Assembly (NCBI RefSeq): GCF_963855985.1
Contig: NC_087099.1
Span: forward strand, 5,238,001-5,302,000
Source of the DNA: Ostrinia nubilalis
Taxonomy: Eukaryota > Arthropoda > Insecta > Lepidoptera > Crambidae
Length of the DNA stretch: 64,000 bases
Direction of reading: 5' to 3'
Shown piece after piece: positions 11,136 through 23,520 of this stretch (position 1 is its first letter; each line of letters starts with the position of its first letter). Made by a program: the position numbers and the translations under genes. The notes beneath the pieces were generated by a model. The model was given only the letters and a program-made list of their open reading frames with translations, ran no database searches and was not told the origin of the DNA.

Positions 11136-11552
11136 AAGTACTTTCAATTAGTTATCTTCGCATCATATCGATCCGTTAGCTTGACAGAGAAGTCAAGTTT
11201 GTGTAGAGATAAAATATAATTTCCTAAGCACTTTACGAGAAACTCTTAAGGGCTGGATGTCCCATTGAGGTTGAAGTGGCTATTGTACACCGCTCGTGGG
11301 CAACGTCACGTTGCAAGTTAGATTTGTCAAGAGATTCTGTAATGTTATGTAAGCCCTTAATGTGTGATCTTGGTTCCCTTTTATAAAAGAGAATATTCAA
11401 TGTTATCTGTTTGTAAGTCATGTTTTCATTCCTAAACCTTGAAAAGACTTCTATTGATTTATTTAATTAAATGAACCTAGAATAAGGATGTACACATTAC
11501 TTTTGGTTGCAGTAAATTTCGTCAGTAAATACATTATAACTTGCATACAAGC

Positions 11553-11640
11553 ATACCCGGGGGGACAAGTGGGTTATGTGAGGCTCCCCCTGCCAGATGG
11601 GCAGGGCCTACTCACTAAAACCTGATGGTGTTCTCCAAAG
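11553..11640 (+). repeat. Dispersed repeat family C, copy 1
   Basis: Shares about 80 bp with 52362-52458, including CTGCCAGATGGGCAGGGCCT and CTCACTAAAACCTGA. The GC-rich block within AT-rich flanks is conserved enough to be a recent repeat. The parent element is not recognised. Confidence 0.75.
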
Positions 11641-11865
11641 ATGGTTTAATGTCCTCCATATTTACTCCATTAGACAGCGCCACATTCAGTTGTTCCTAAA
11701 TATCCTTAATATCCTACATTTTCTTCATAATTCACATTAAGTTCTTCCCTTTAAATAATCTAACTTTAGATATTTAATAATCCTTAACAAATACAGGATG
11801 TTGTACATCACACTGACACCAGGAGTAGATGGGCCGAACATCCGTTACATAATATTTGAAAAAAT

Positions 11866-12028
11866 AACAAAAACGTGCAGCGTAAGACGTCCACGCAAAA
11901 GATGGACCGATGACCTCATAAAGGATTGCGCTGGATTCAGGCCGCTACCAATCGCGCGATATGGAAAGCATTGAGGAAAGGTCTATGTTCAATGTTCAGC
12001 GGTTCAGTGGTTAAAATGATGATGATGA
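11866..12028 (+). mobile_element. RTE-like LINE 3' end
   Basis: A 5'-truncated fragment of the same LINE as 31779-32164, reading CGTCCACGCAAAAGATGG-like sequence and ending in an (ATG)n tail. A candidate 9-bp target duplication (TG, six A, T) lies at 11857-11865 and 12029-12037, though its low complexity weakens it. Confidence 0.75.
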
Positions 12029-12324
12029 TGAAAAAATTCTTAAAATCATGCTTAAAACCTTGTGATTTATAGAAAGTGCAGAATGCGTACATCGCGCAAT
12101 TAAGTGTTGATTATACAGCTTTGTCTCCGCATTAATTAGCCTCAACAAGCGCGGAATTAACGCGTAATCGTGGAATAACTGGCCGTTAGCTGGAATGAGT
12201 GTGTGGAATGAATGGCTTGTCCTGGAACATTACGTTTTGGAATTTTACTAACTTGAGGATCGTTGTGAGACTTATTTACACATGAACTCGTATCTAGATG
12301 TGATTTAGATAATAAATGACACTC

Positions 12325-12445
12325 TTAGGCTGCACCACCTTATTTTAACCGTAACAATAAAAATAACCGGTGCTTTTTGTATGGAGTTTGACAGATTTTT
12401 GACGTTTGAAAGTTAAAGTAAGATGGTGAAACTCAGCTAGGCTAA
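12325..12445. mobile_element. MITE family F1, copy 2
   Basis: Same termini and interior (ATGGAGTTTGACAGATTTT) as 10163-10285, with a small deletion in the left terminus. Confidence 0.75.
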
Positions 12446-13255
12446 GTCTAGACAAGTAAATGCCAGAAATGCTATCCCATGCTTTGATTTATTTTTACAA
12501 AACAACCTTTTGAAGTCCGTGGCTTTTCGCATTTTAAAGAAACTGACTTTCTTCTTTGAAGGTATTGAAGGGTTAAAAATGTGACATTTAGTTAGTTTGA
12601 CGGGCGACCGCGTGGGTTTGAGTCCCATCTAAAGCAGTTTTTCTGAGCAAAAAATATGATAGAGACAGAAAAATAAATGAACTCCACAAATGGAGTGATA
12701 AAAAGTTATTTTGTTCTTAATGAGAGTTTTATTCCGTATAACGGTATTTGGAAATCTGAAAATTTGTCCTAAGTAGCAAAATCATTGTTGTTTTAATAGA
12801 GTAGATTTGAGGGAAAAACTGAATTTTCTGATTGATTCAGCTTATTCTGTAACCTATTATTGATAACGTTTGAAGGAACTCGTGTGTGAAGCACTTTCAC
12901 CCGACTTTTGATGTCTTCTATACATAGTTTAGAAATAATCGAGTGAGATTACTTATCATTTCCACCCTGTATACGATACGCTGCAATGTTGTTGTTACTT
13001 AATATAATTGAGCAAAAACCATTTTCGTGTCATGAATCCAGTCAATTTTGCGGCTGACTGTACACGTGTGAACGATACCAATTTACGGTATCACAGCAAA
13101 TGTGGCACAAAATTATGTGCCACAAATTATGTGCCATATTGATGCAGTGCGGTCATAATTACGACCTAGTAATAAGCTACTCGTAGTTACTTGCGCGAGT
13201 CAAGGGCTTTCGTGCTATTTCACACCACGTCTGGTACTAAGTGTTAGGAGAGACT

Positions 13256-13399
13256 GACACAAACATCATGTACTATGAGGTCTCACAGTGCGCGTGGACG
13301 CACAGGGAGACACGCGAACCAATCACAGAGCTCTATTCAACGCTGTGAGTTCGATTTGCTGCTTCACTTTAGCAAGTATCGTTAGTGAATACGGGCGTG
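13256..13399. mobile_element. MITE family F2, copy 2 (left end diverged)
   Basis: Matches 10991-11135 through GAGGTCTCACAGTG, ACCAATCACAGAGC and the right terminus GAATACGGGCGTGA. The left terminus is partly eroded. Confidence 0.75.
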
Positions 13400-13878
13400 A
13401 GAATTTTGGGAGTTATGTACTTATTGTTAAAGACTCACCATTTAAATGAATTGTCAAAGCCCGATAAAGACAGAAATTGTTCCACCCATACAAAGCCGGG
13501 ACAGGCTGCTAGCTAGGCTATAAATAAGTTACACGTGCTAAGAACGGTAGATCTAAGACCTAAGTACGAGTACCTCAAAAAGAAAGTAAGTTTAAAGAAA
13601 GTAGGTTTCTTTGAACTATTTTTTTTTTAACTGTACCGTACCATATTTTCCAATATCCGTAAATAATATAACTTTCTATAGTTTTATTATAAGTAATACA
13701 TACTTACTTTAAGGGCCACTTAATGTATTCTGTTACGAAACACGCTGACATAAAGAAAATATTTACAGAGGCATTTCTGGGCGTGCGTTGGAATAATTAC
13801 GGTGTCTTCTATACACATTAATAAAACCTTAGAAATTATCATACTAAAGAATATTCTTTACTTTCTTTCTTTAGGTAT

Positions 13879-14088
13879 CATCATCATCATCATCATTTCT
13901 GCCATAGGACGTCCACTGCTGAACATAGGCTTCCCCCAATGCTTTCCACGTTGATCGATTGGTAGCGGCCTGCGTCCAGCGCTTCCCTGCTACCTTTACG
14001 ATGTCGTCGGTCCACCTTGTAGGTGGACGTCTCACGCTACGTTTTCCGGTACGCGGCCTCTATTCCAGAACCTTGCTGCCCATCGGTA
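13879..14088 (-). mobile_element. RTE-like LINE 3' end with 12-bp TSD
   Basis: Minus-strand LINE fragment, with a (CAT)n run at the left end that is the complement of the (ATG)n tail. It encodes the C-terminal tail region of the reverse-transcriptase ORF and is 5'-truncated near 14088. An exact 12-bp direct repeat, TTCTTTAGGTAT, flanks it at 13867-13878 and 14089-14100, the expected target-primed insertion signature. Confidence 0.9.
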
Positions 14089-14548
14089 TTCTTTAGGTAT
14101 ATACCTAAAGTATGTGTTTCCAGGGTTTTTCGCTATAAATTACTACCTACGATCATGTTACGTGGTAAAGTTAATAATTTGTACAAAAGTACAAAATTAA
14201 GTAACATGCAATCTTTATAAAGAGTGAAAAATGTTCTTCATGAATCAACTTTCAAGAGATTGTATTATTAAAAGAAGCTTCAGTTACATTTTTATAATAC
14301 TTCCGAAAAAATAATTTTCCGGGCCATGAATTCCTTTTTAATCTTTATTGCTGGCTCAAATACATTGTGCTCCTATTTGTAACCAAACTGGAACAAGCCT
14401 ACCCTTTGGCATTACATAATGTCACGTGATTGATGACTGACGAATAAAGTGCAAGGTCCCATACAAAACCCATAAGAATTCCTATCATTTACGCACGAAC
14501 AGTGAGCTGAAAGTTTTTTGTACCAGGGCCGTATTCTGATGCTATAGA

Positions 14549-14573
14549 ACTCGAGTATGTTTAATACTCGAGT
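14549..14573. repeat. Perfect 10-bp hairpin
   Basis: ACTCGAGTAT and its reverse complement are separated by a 5-base loop. No promoter or terminator role is indicated. Confidence 0.6.
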
Positions 14574-17269
14574 CCTATTCTACTAATTTCATGTAAGTAT
14601 TACTTTTCGTCTTGAATGCGCTTTTTAAGTCTGATTAAGTTTATTTAGTTTCGTTGCATGTTTTATTACCACGGATGATAATAAAGATAGACTAGTATGT
14701 GTCATTACTACCCTCTTTTCAAGTACTATATTACAGGTTCATTCGACACTATTGAATAATTTACTTAATTAATGGACTATTCATGAACTGCTTAATCGAA
14801 CTTGAATAAGTTAAAAGGTAGAAATCAATGATACCATTAAAATTCAAGTTAGTAGTATAAAAGTTTTTACAGAAATAAATCACAATTTAAATATAGCTTT
14901 AATTTCACCATCAGATATGTAATGATGTAATTGCAATTTATTTTAAGCACTATTCTAGAAACTTGAAATTATTTAGGCAAGGGCCCACACTAAACCTGGA
15001 TTCCCCTGGCAGTTACGGCCCTGTGCCCCACCTGAATGAAATGTTTTGGAGTAATGTCAAAAACGCGCGGCAAAAATATGCATGTAATGGGCATATTTCC
15101 ATGAGCGGTCATTTAAATTTTTCCCGCGAAAGTTGCCAACTTTCCCCCGACATGGGCAATGGCGTCGTATTTTAATAAATGATGGGATATTATGAATAAA
15201 TTGCGTGACGAGTTCGTCAATGATTTACCTCGGAATGTGATGAAGTTGCGGGTTACTATTTTGTTAATTATGCGACTTTTATTGCCTTTTCACAAAGTAA
15301 AATTTTCTTATTTAGCGGTTTTTTCGCGGTAAGCAAATTTTAATACAAGTTTTTATAATGTAGCTATTACCAAGTTATTTATTTCTTATTTATTTTGAGA
15401 AGCGACTCTAATCGCTTAGAAATTTTAATATCTAAAAATCACTTCGTGAAAAGTACATACCTTCATAGTTTTGCAGGCCATTTGCTTAAATCTGAAACAA
15501 AATTAAGTTACAATTAGTATGACTTAGTACCCAGATAAAACGAATATCAAAAAGTACAGCACAACAACAAAATATTTTGTTTCCATATCGAATTTCTTGC
15601 ATTTTCTTCACTTGTCAAACGAATCTCTACATCATAATAACAAGACGTTCGCTTGTTGAACAAGTGGAGAAAACACAAGTTTATTCTGCTCAAAAGCGGG
15701 AAGAAAAATTGAGTGTAAACACCTGTGCTCATGTGCAAGTGCTCTACTACGTAAGTATAAGGAAGTCGGGATAAAATAAAAGAATATCGTAAAATAATGT
15801 AGGTGCAAGTCCATTTTTGGTACAGAGCAAGATTTAAGCTATATGAAAAGTCTGGTTTAGAAATTTCGTTGAAGATAATAATCATTAATTGTGGGCAGTA
15901 GATATCTGTTGTTTCGATGGGGCACTAGTTCAACCACTGATGACCGCTGGTCTATATTTAGTGGACTCGTAACTCGTAATACTGACAATAATTATAATTA
16001 TTATGCTTTATTAGTTGAAGTACTTGAGGGATTAACTAATTTATACAAAGCGTGTTTAGCTAAGCAACAAATATTTTTTAACAAAATAGAGCCTATTTCA
16101 TTGAAAACTGTGTTATTGTCTTGATATGAGATTTTCGTTTGAATTTGATTTTTTACCGAATTCCTATCTTATTTTCAAATAGAAACTTTATTATTTCTTT
16201 AAAATTGTTCACTGAGCCTTCGTGTGTCATTGCATGTACTTGTACAGTCTCCTTTCTCGCACGAATCATAGAAACGGTAATTCCCAGAGCGAAGAAAATT
16301 GAAAAACGCTGATAAAAAAACGTCCATTCCTAAAATGTAGGGTAGGTTATTAAATTCAGGGGCAGAGTGGAGGCAATATCGGAAACTCATTAATAATGTT
16401 ACAGCCCGCGTCTAATTTCATCGTGACTCGGGCATATTTTCTAAATGGATCAATTTTGCGGATATTATCTGTGAACGAAATAATTTCAGGTCTCTTTGTA
16501 TGGTAATCTTTGCTTTCTTTTAGATATTATCCTCTTCAATGTGTTGTTTGATGGTGAAATACTTTATCTCATTGGCTATACCGTCTTGGGTAATATCTCT
16601 GCTTGACCATAGGTTGACTGGTGTAGAATGAAAACTGGAAACTTAGAACTCTACCTTTTATCCAATTAGTGCTATATTTCTCAATGCATAAGATAAATAA
16701 ATATTATTTATTACACACCACACAAAACTAACAAATAAAAAAAATACAAGACAGCGACTTTTTTCATTATGAAACCAATCTCAAAAATACACAACTTTAA
16801 ATTTTGCATTAAAGCACTAATTTTATTATTATATTTAAAAAAAATAAAAACTCCCACCCTGTACACGAGCACGACTGTAAGTGACGTCATCAAACCACGG
16901 ATCACCGCACAGCGCGGTCAGTCAACAGCGACTGTGAAAGACTTGTCCTAAATTTCACACATAATACAGGGTGATTGATCAAACGAGCCTTTTCAGGAAG
17001 ATTCGATGTAGGTGTAATTGTTTTTGATAGCTTTTTGAATAACAGAGTTTGGTTAATTGCTCTTCTGTTCTCTTTTGAATACCTCTCTTTTGTACTTCGA
17101 AAAAGTATGCTGCGACCATTTTTATGACACAAATTAATGCAAAAAATTAATATAACGTAGTTTCAGGTCTATCTGACACTGCATCTAACATAGCTTAAGT
17201 TAGAATAATATAGGTAATCTTTGATAATTCAGTGTAGTCTTTATAACGTCACTCGATTTAACTAGAAAC
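14574..17269. other. No recognisable gene or repeat
   Basis: AT-rich, with short open frames on both strands but no domain, splice pair or repeat copy that I can support. The longest frame (15547-15885 minus, 112 codons) overlaps open frames on both strands and has no recognisable motif. Confidence 0.5.
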
Positions 17270-17279
17270 ACCTTAAAAC

Positions 17280-17484
17280 ACCTACGGCCGTCAGTTCTGC
17301 GTACTATGTGCCCTGCCCATTGCCACTTCAGCTTGCTAATCCGTCGGGCTATGTCAGCGACTTTAGTTCGTTTACGGATTTCATCATTCGATTCAAGCCG
17401 CTACCAATCGATCAACGTGGAAAGCATTGGGGGAGGCCTATGTTCAGCAGTGGACGTCCTATGGCTGAAATGATGATGATGATG
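17280..17484 (+). mobile_element. 5'-inverted (twin-primed) RTE-like LINE insertion with 10-bp TSD
   Basis: The right part (about 17390-17484) is a sense LINE 3' end with an (ATG)n tail. The left part (about 17284-17390) is the upstream part of the same LINE in reverse orientation. Compared with the colinear copy at 31779-32164, roughly 150 bp between the two parts is missing at the junction. The composite is flanked by the exact 10-bp repeat ACCTTAAAAC at 17270-17279 and 17485-17494, so it arose in one insertion event. Inversion plus junction deletion inside one TSD is the standard signature of twin priming. Confidence 0.88.
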
Positions 17485-17691
17485 ACCTTAAAACCTCGAA
17501 TCTGCCTGACTTCATTAGGTTTACCATGCTTTTATTCGCTATAGTGTATCTTTCCAATTAACGTTCAATCCCTAGAGTGTCGTTATAAGAGTTAACTGAG
17601 TTGATTTAAATCTTCGAATAAAGTTCGAAGTAACCCGTCTAGTTGCAATATTTCTTGGCTAACCGAAAATCCATTAGTACCTACAGCAATT

Positions 17692-17755
17692 CGTTCGTTT
17701 CAGCCGAAAGACGTCCACTGCTGGACAAAGGCCTCCCCCAAGGATTGCCACAAAG
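17692..17755 (-). mobile_element. 64-bp RTE-like LINE 3' end (ACGA-tailed subfamily) with 13-bp TSD
   Basis: A very short minus-strand fragment containing CGAAAGACGTCCACTGCTGG and CAAAGGCCTCCCCCA. It belongs to the subfamily whose tail is (ACGA)n, also seen at 45966-47105 and 53783-53949. The exact 13-bp direct repeat ACCTACAGCAATT flanks it at 17679-17691 and 17756-17768. Confidence 0.85.
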
Positions 17756-18142
17756 ACCTACAGCAATTATTCATAATCAAAAACAAGCATTTTAAATCCC
17801 ATCACCATCCCAGCTAAACTTGCACCAGAACAGGTGTTTTGGATGACAGTCATCAGTGCGCTGGGCATTCTAATCGCCTGATTATCGACTACTGCTTTTT
17901 ATGACCGACGCGATGCCTGACTCAGGGAGACGAAAAAATTGTGAATTCAGGGGATATTATTAAAATGGGACCGTTATACGAGTAATGCCCTTTTTAGGTG
18001 TTAGCGTTTGCTTAATGGGATATTCTGTAATGTTACGCTATTTACATTGAATTTTGATAGGTTTTTTGCTTGGCTTGTTTTTAAATAACTGATGGAAATA
18101 GGACGCAGAAAGTTTTGTTATTCATGAATCGACTTAAATTAC

Positions 18143-18397
18143 TTCATCATCATCATCATCATTTAGCCAAAGTACATCCACTGCTGAACATAGGCCTCCC
18201 CCAATGATTTCCATAATGAACGGTTGATAGCAGCCTGCATCCAGCGCCTTCCTGCTACCTTTGTGAGGTCCTCGGTCCACCTTGTTTGTGGACGTCCTAC
18301 GCTGCGCTTGCCGTCAGTTCTGCGTACCTGGCCATTGCAACTTCAGCTTGCTACTACATCGGGCTGTGTCAGCGCCGTGAGTTCGTTAACGGTTACT
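18143..18397 (-). mobile_element. RTE-like LINE 3' end
   Basis: Starts with the complement of an (ATG)n tail, then CTGCTGAACATAGGCCTCCC, and extends about 250 bp into the C-terminal coding region, with a short internal deletion relative to 31779-32164. No convincing TSD was found. Confidence 0.8.
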
Positions 18398-19266
18398 GAG
18401 GTACAATAAAAGTAAGTTCAATGAAAGTAATTAACCAAGTTACAGCAGAAATGTTCATTTTACGTACGATTCTATAATAATATTGGTCCAACTATCAAAA
18501 ACAGCTATAATTTCTAAGTATGCACTTTAGAGATTTCGACCTATATAACACTAAAAACAGTAACATTGTCAAAAGTCGGTCTAACCAAAGCGGATTGAAC
18601 TTAAGACTTAGTTACTAAAGTAGCTATTTTTCCGTAGTTTCGCAAGTAGTAAAACGAAAGTTTGTTAGAAGCGTTGAAGTAGAGCATAATGCAACGCATT
18701 CTTCTTATAAGTTTTAGTTCGTATTAATGTTATAAGACTGTTGGAGTATATGTGTGGAAACCTGCTGTAAGGAATCTGCAATGACGTTTATTATTTAAAC
18801 ACTGTTGAAAGCATAAACACAAATTAAACTTGAAACTTGGGTCCACTTTTGAAACTATTTACACGCTAGACAGAGAAACCAATGTCTCTATAGTTCCTTG
18901 AACAAATCGTAGGATTAGAGGTCTAAGGTAAATCCCTCCTGAAACGATCAATATCAATAAAACTTTAAAATCTTAGACATTGAGAAAGGACTATACATAC
19001 CTACGAGTACTTATCGGTGACGCAACGTTACAACAATTTCATTTCCATGAAATCTGATTCAACTCAGATCTTTCACTTTTGAAATACAAATCCAATTTAT
19101 TTTAAAACGTCACAGAGGCAAAGGAAGTCACTTCTGATCTCGTGAGCACCGTGGACCGTGAACTCACGGGTGAGATGCTCGCCTATCTTTCTTGAGCTGG
19201 GTCTCGGCTATCGTATTGAAATTTGGCCTTTCACAAGCGGTAGCGGGAGAAAATTTAAATCGAATT
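18398..19266. other. No recognisable feature
   Basis: AT-rich sequence, with a moderately GC-richer patch at about 19130-19245 that I could not assign. Confidence 0.45.
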
Positions 19267-19275
19267 ATTTTATTT

Positions 19276-19387
19276 AGTTAGGCGCTGGACGCAGGCCGCT
19301 ACCAACCGAGCGATTTGGAAATCATTGGGGGAGGCCTATGTTCAGGCAGTGGACGGACGTCCTGAGGCTGAAATGATGATGATGTTG
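19276..19387 (+). mobile_element. RTE-like LINE 3' end with 9-bp TSD
   Basis: 112-bp sense fragment with GGCGCTGGACGCAGGCCGCT, ATTGGGGGAGGCCTATGTTC and an ATG-type tail. ATTTTATTT at 19267-19275 is repeated at 19388-19396. A wider similarity, TTCACAAGCGGYAGYGGG, is also present on both sides (about 19218 and 19396). Confidence 0.8.
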
Positions 19388-19785
19388 ATTTTATTTCACA
19401 AGCGGCAGTGGGCGAAAATTAACGCTTATGCATTTACCTAAAACTCGAAAAGTAAAACTAATTAAGATTACATAAAATTACGTGCAATAAGTGAAAAAGT
19501 TTTTGGACAGATAGTTTATCAAAATATTTTTTTAAGGGAACTTCCATCTAACCGTCTGTCCAACGTGGGGAATATAGGTTTTTCTTTCCTTAATTTTGTT
19601 CCTTAATTTGCCTCTAGTAAATTAGAAAGTCACGTTCCTGGAGTGGAGAGTAAAATTACGTGATCTAGGGAAGTCTACTCTAAAACCGTTGTTGTCCCGG
19701 AACCCTTTACCCACCCCTACTTGTCTTCGTCAAATGTCGACACACACCTTTAGCCACGCCACGGTCATCTAATCTATCTAAATAT

Positions 19786-20150
19786 ATAAAAGGAGAAACT
19801 GACTGACTTAGTGACATATCAACGCACAGCCTAAACGGCTAAACGTAGGCACTTGAAATTTGGAAGGGACGTAGCTTAGGTACCGTAGAGGTGCACTAAG
19901 AAAGGAATTCCCGAAATTCCCACGGGAACGGGAATTAGCGCTTAAGTTAGACGCTTGAAATTTGGCATGAAGGTACCTTAGTATATTAAAAGCTTAGTTA
20001 CAACAGGATATTGCAAACTTTCCACGGGAACGGAAGTTAGCGGGAAAAAACATTTGTATGAAAATATCTAAACCGCGTAAGATAGATGAAGGGGGTAAAA
20101 CGGTATCCACGCGTACGAAGTCGCGGGCGGCCGCTAGTTTATTATAATCT
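19786..20150 (+). repeat. Short interspersed repeat, family related to S by its end
   Basis: Begins TATATAAAAGGAGAAACTGA and ends near GAAGTCGCGGGCGGCCGCTA. It has two internal CTTGAAATTTGG blocks and two CCACGGGAACGG blocks, so it is itself partly duplicated. This layout is common in arthropod genomes. No protein is expected. Confidence 0.65.
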
Positions 20151-20249
20151 AATAACCCTCTTCCGCTACAGCGTATGTGTTGCCAGACCAGACGCGCGCT
20201 ATTCGCAGATTTAAACGTATCACCATAACGGCCGGCGCAGTGCGGTCGG

Positions 20250-20345
20250 CTCTGAAAGCGCTGGCTTAGCTCGTCAAAGCGGCACGGACGCTAGTTAGCA
20301 CTCACAGTTGGCAAAGTGAAATAGAAACGCTATCAATTCCTACTT
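20250..20345 (+). repeat. Diverged repeat D, copy 1
   Basis: Shares CTCGTCAAAGCG, TAGTTAGCACTCACA and AAAGTGAAATAGA in the same order with 21390-21465. Class unknown. Confidence 0.55.
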
Positions 20346-21389
20346 GTATGGACGTTTTTGGTACACCGTTTAACACGCTTTTAAGTTTAGCAGAAACAGT
20401 TAAGTCAGAAAATCATTTAAAGTGCGTTCAATTTCTACTTATGAAGATATTCTTCGTTAGTGATTTTTTCTGTTTCAAAAACCGAGAGATCTCTATACCA
20501 AATTTCATCTATATCAGTTCAGCAATTTAGGCTTGAAAACGTAACAGATAGACCGACGATAAGTAACAGACATATAAGTAGAGTTTGTCTCTACCGCAGG
20601 AGCTCGACTCAAGATGTGGAAAGATTGGGAGTGATCTTAGCTATTCTCCTTTGTCAAAATGTTTGTGATGGACTTTGCACCCACTTGCAAGTCACTTTTT
20701 TTTTGTAAATCGTAACAAAAAAACTTAATTAATGAGCATCAAATTCTTAAATTTCTATTACATTTTACAAATTGCTTTGGCTGTATTTTTTCGTAATATT
20801 ATATGCTTTTATATCGATGGTAACAAAGCGCACGTGTATCACGATACGTTTTTGCAAGCGTAATGAGGCATCATGCGTGACTTTTAGGAAAAATATTGTG
20901 TTACAACGATTATAATGATATTAACAACTCGAAGAATACAAAATGTTATTATAGGTGTTTCTTGGTGAAATCGAATCAGAAATGAGGATATTAAGATATT
21001 CAATATTTTACAGTTGGTTAACAATTTGGAGTGAAAATAGGAAAAAGAGCGAAGAAGTGTTGGCTATCACCGCAGAAGTATTCTTCGATGCTGCAAAGTA
21101 GTTATGTTTGAAAATTCTTCTAGTAAGCTATTATGACTAAAATAAAAAGATTAGAAGTTCGTTACTTCTAGATATAATATAATAGTAGTTTTAAAAAATA
21201 TTAACCTAGCGACGACTTTTTTTTAATCCACAACGAAGAAGCTCTTGGACTTACATTACAATATGCGTCATTAGTTGTTGAATCAACAGCAACGTTTATA
21301 AAATAGTTATTTTAAGACCTCGCTATATCCACAAAATATAAAGCTATCTATAACAAAGGATTCGCATAAAAAAAAATCGCGATTGGCTC

Positions 21390-21465
21390 TAAAACCGATA
21401 GCACTCGTCAAAGCGATTCCACTATAGTTAGCACTCACATTCAAACAAAGTGAAATAGACGGAGT
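21390..21465 (+). repeat. Diverged repeat D, copy 2
   Basis: See 20250-20345. The blocks are in the same order with point differences. Confidence 0.55.
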
Positions 21466-21991
21466 TTTATTGGAACCAAACCTAAAATATCCGAACGGAA
21501 TTAGAAGTGATCGGACCTTTACTCACTCGGGCTTTGATAAGGGTAGAAAGGTATTTTTACTAGACACTATATTGGCTGGTTTGCATAATCTTTGTGGCAA
21601 TTTGAGTCTTTCACAACGATATTTCAGTCTTCAGATAAGGAGATGTGATAAAAATACTGAATTTGTAAGGAGGTCCAAGTGTATCTGTCACTTTTGTTCA
21701 GACATTTTTTATTCCCTAACCCTAATATAATATACCCTAAAATTTCAGGAAATCAAAAGGAGCACGTTGTAATTTAGTAAAATAATTTCTACTAACTTTA
21801 AATAATTTTGGAGCTGATTTTGAAACTAAATGCATGTTCGGTTCGTCCATCTACAAGTTCGAGGAACGATGTAAATTCTGCATCACTGAATGAATTACCG
21901 TCGTACGTAGTCCGTTTCCATGAATTCGGAAAGACTTGTAATATATCGTCCATCCAGCTGCATTCCATTTCTGTCGGTATGTGGAAATACT

Positions 21992-22550
21992 AAGGGCTCT
22001 TTTCCACGGAGGTATCAAGTTTTTTGCAGGTTGTGTTTTTGCAGGATGCCTTTTAGTATTTTAGGCTAGGTTGCACCATCTTATTTTAACTTTGACAAAC
22101 GTTAAAAGTCTGTCAAATTCCATACAAAAATCACTGGTTATCGTGGTTGTTAAAGTTAGGTGGTGCAACTCAGCCTAAGGGTTCTTTCCCACTGAAAACA
22201 TCCCGTTTTCTGCGGGTTGTGTTTTTTAAGAGATCCTGTTTAGTAGTAGGTATGTTTTAATATAAACATTCACCCATTTGCAGCGTCCCGTAAAAACACC
22301 GTTCCCTTGGAATATGGAATTCGGTTTCGTCATTACTGGACCAGTAAAAAACATGATCCAGTTTAAATACAAGTATTGTTTAATAGAAGTGTTCCCACTA
22401 GCAGCTTCTTGCATACATTTTGTGCAAACAACAGTACCGCAAAAAACCGTACATTATACTGCCTGCAAAAAACAGGACACTGTAGTGTGATCACACAAAT
22501 CCAGTAATACTGGATCCTGCAAATTGGATTACCGTGAAAAAGGGCTCTAA
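21992..22550. mobile_element. TIR-like repeat with internal GCAGG-rich repeats and a nested MITE
   Basis: Imperfect inverted ends, GGGCTCTTTTCCACGG at left and the inverse of GTGAAAAAGGGCTCT at right, enclose repeated TGCAGGTTGTGTTTTT-like and CAGGATCC-like blocks. A family F1 MITE (22061-22178) interrupts it, splitting two adjacent similar blocks. Coding frames here are incidental. Confidence 0.6.
22061..22178. mobile_element. MITE family F1, copy 3 (nested)
   Basis: About 118 bp, TTAGGCTAGGTTGCACCATC to CAACTCAGCCTAA, inserted in the repeat at 21992-22550 in the opposite orientation to 10163-10285. Confidence 0.8.
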
Positions 22551-23076
22551 AACTGTATCTAAGTTACCTTGCTACAAATAAATTTTGCACTAAGGCCATT
22601 ATTCAAGATTTGCATCCAGATATACGACACGGCTATTACGTACGCTGGTAAGCCAAAACTACCGTGTACCATGGTAGCAGAGATGCAAAATTAAACGAAA
22701 TATACCTGTATACGAGAGTAGTGACAGCAAATGTTACAGAATGAGTATTGAACGATTTTTTCTGTCTAGCCCAAAGTTTAACTGGCCGAGAATGCCCGCC
22801 CAGATGGCATTAAGTTCGCCTTATGTACCAATTACTTATACGGCATTAAAGCTTAAAACTTGATATTTTTTGTAAATCAACAACATTTTAAGGGTAGAGA
22901 AAAACGACACAAACTAAGAATTACAATTTAAGAAAACCCTGATGGTTACTGACTAATATTCATAAGACTCTATCCCTTTCAATCCAAAGGTCCCTTTAAG
23001 TATGGATCAAACAAAAAAGATTGATCCTGCCATTCAAATGCAACATTTACCTAAGTTGATGAGAGCTACATAAAGG

Positions 23077-23345
23077 TGTAATAATAATAATAATAATAAA
23101 AATATTTATTTTCTTCACAATGGGCTTACAATTTGTTGTTGTTGAGACAATATTTGACAAGATATTAGGTACACACGACAGCACATAGGAAAGATACGAT
23201 AGTTTGTCATTCTGTGATATATTATTTGCTAGTGTGCTAATCGGTGCTTTGGCCTGGCATATCATATACCCGTATTGTGAAGACTGGTGCCTGAAGTAGG
23301 TTCTGAAAGAGCCTGTATTACAGGTCACCAGGGACTCACACACGG
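23077..23345 (-). repeat. Probable LINE 3' region with (TAA)n-type tail
   Basis: On the minus strand the sequence runs into AATAAATATTTTTATTATTA and an AT trinucleotide run, like the 3' tail of a non-LTR element. It lies about 650 bp downstream of the CR1/Jockey-like coding fragment at 23991-24345 on the same strand, so it may be its 3' UTR. This link is inference. The 98-codon open frame here is probably not a gene. Confidence 0.4.
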
Positions 23346-23451
23346 CATAATTACATTTGTGGCCTGTAGTGGATACTACTTATATCATTGTTAAACAATT
23401 TCCAGAGTTAAGCTAAAGTGTATGTGTGTTTGTTGGGTGAGAGTGATGTGT

Positions 23452-23454
<3 letters not shown>

Positions 23455-23520
<66 letters not shown>

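Noticed and set aside
12603..12636. tRNA-like T-arm (GGGTTTGAGTCCC)
   Set aside because: No matching acceptor, D or anticodon arms at the right spacing.
15547..15885. 112-codon minus-strand frame as a gene
   Set aside because: Overlapping open frames on both strands, no motif and no splice or start context.
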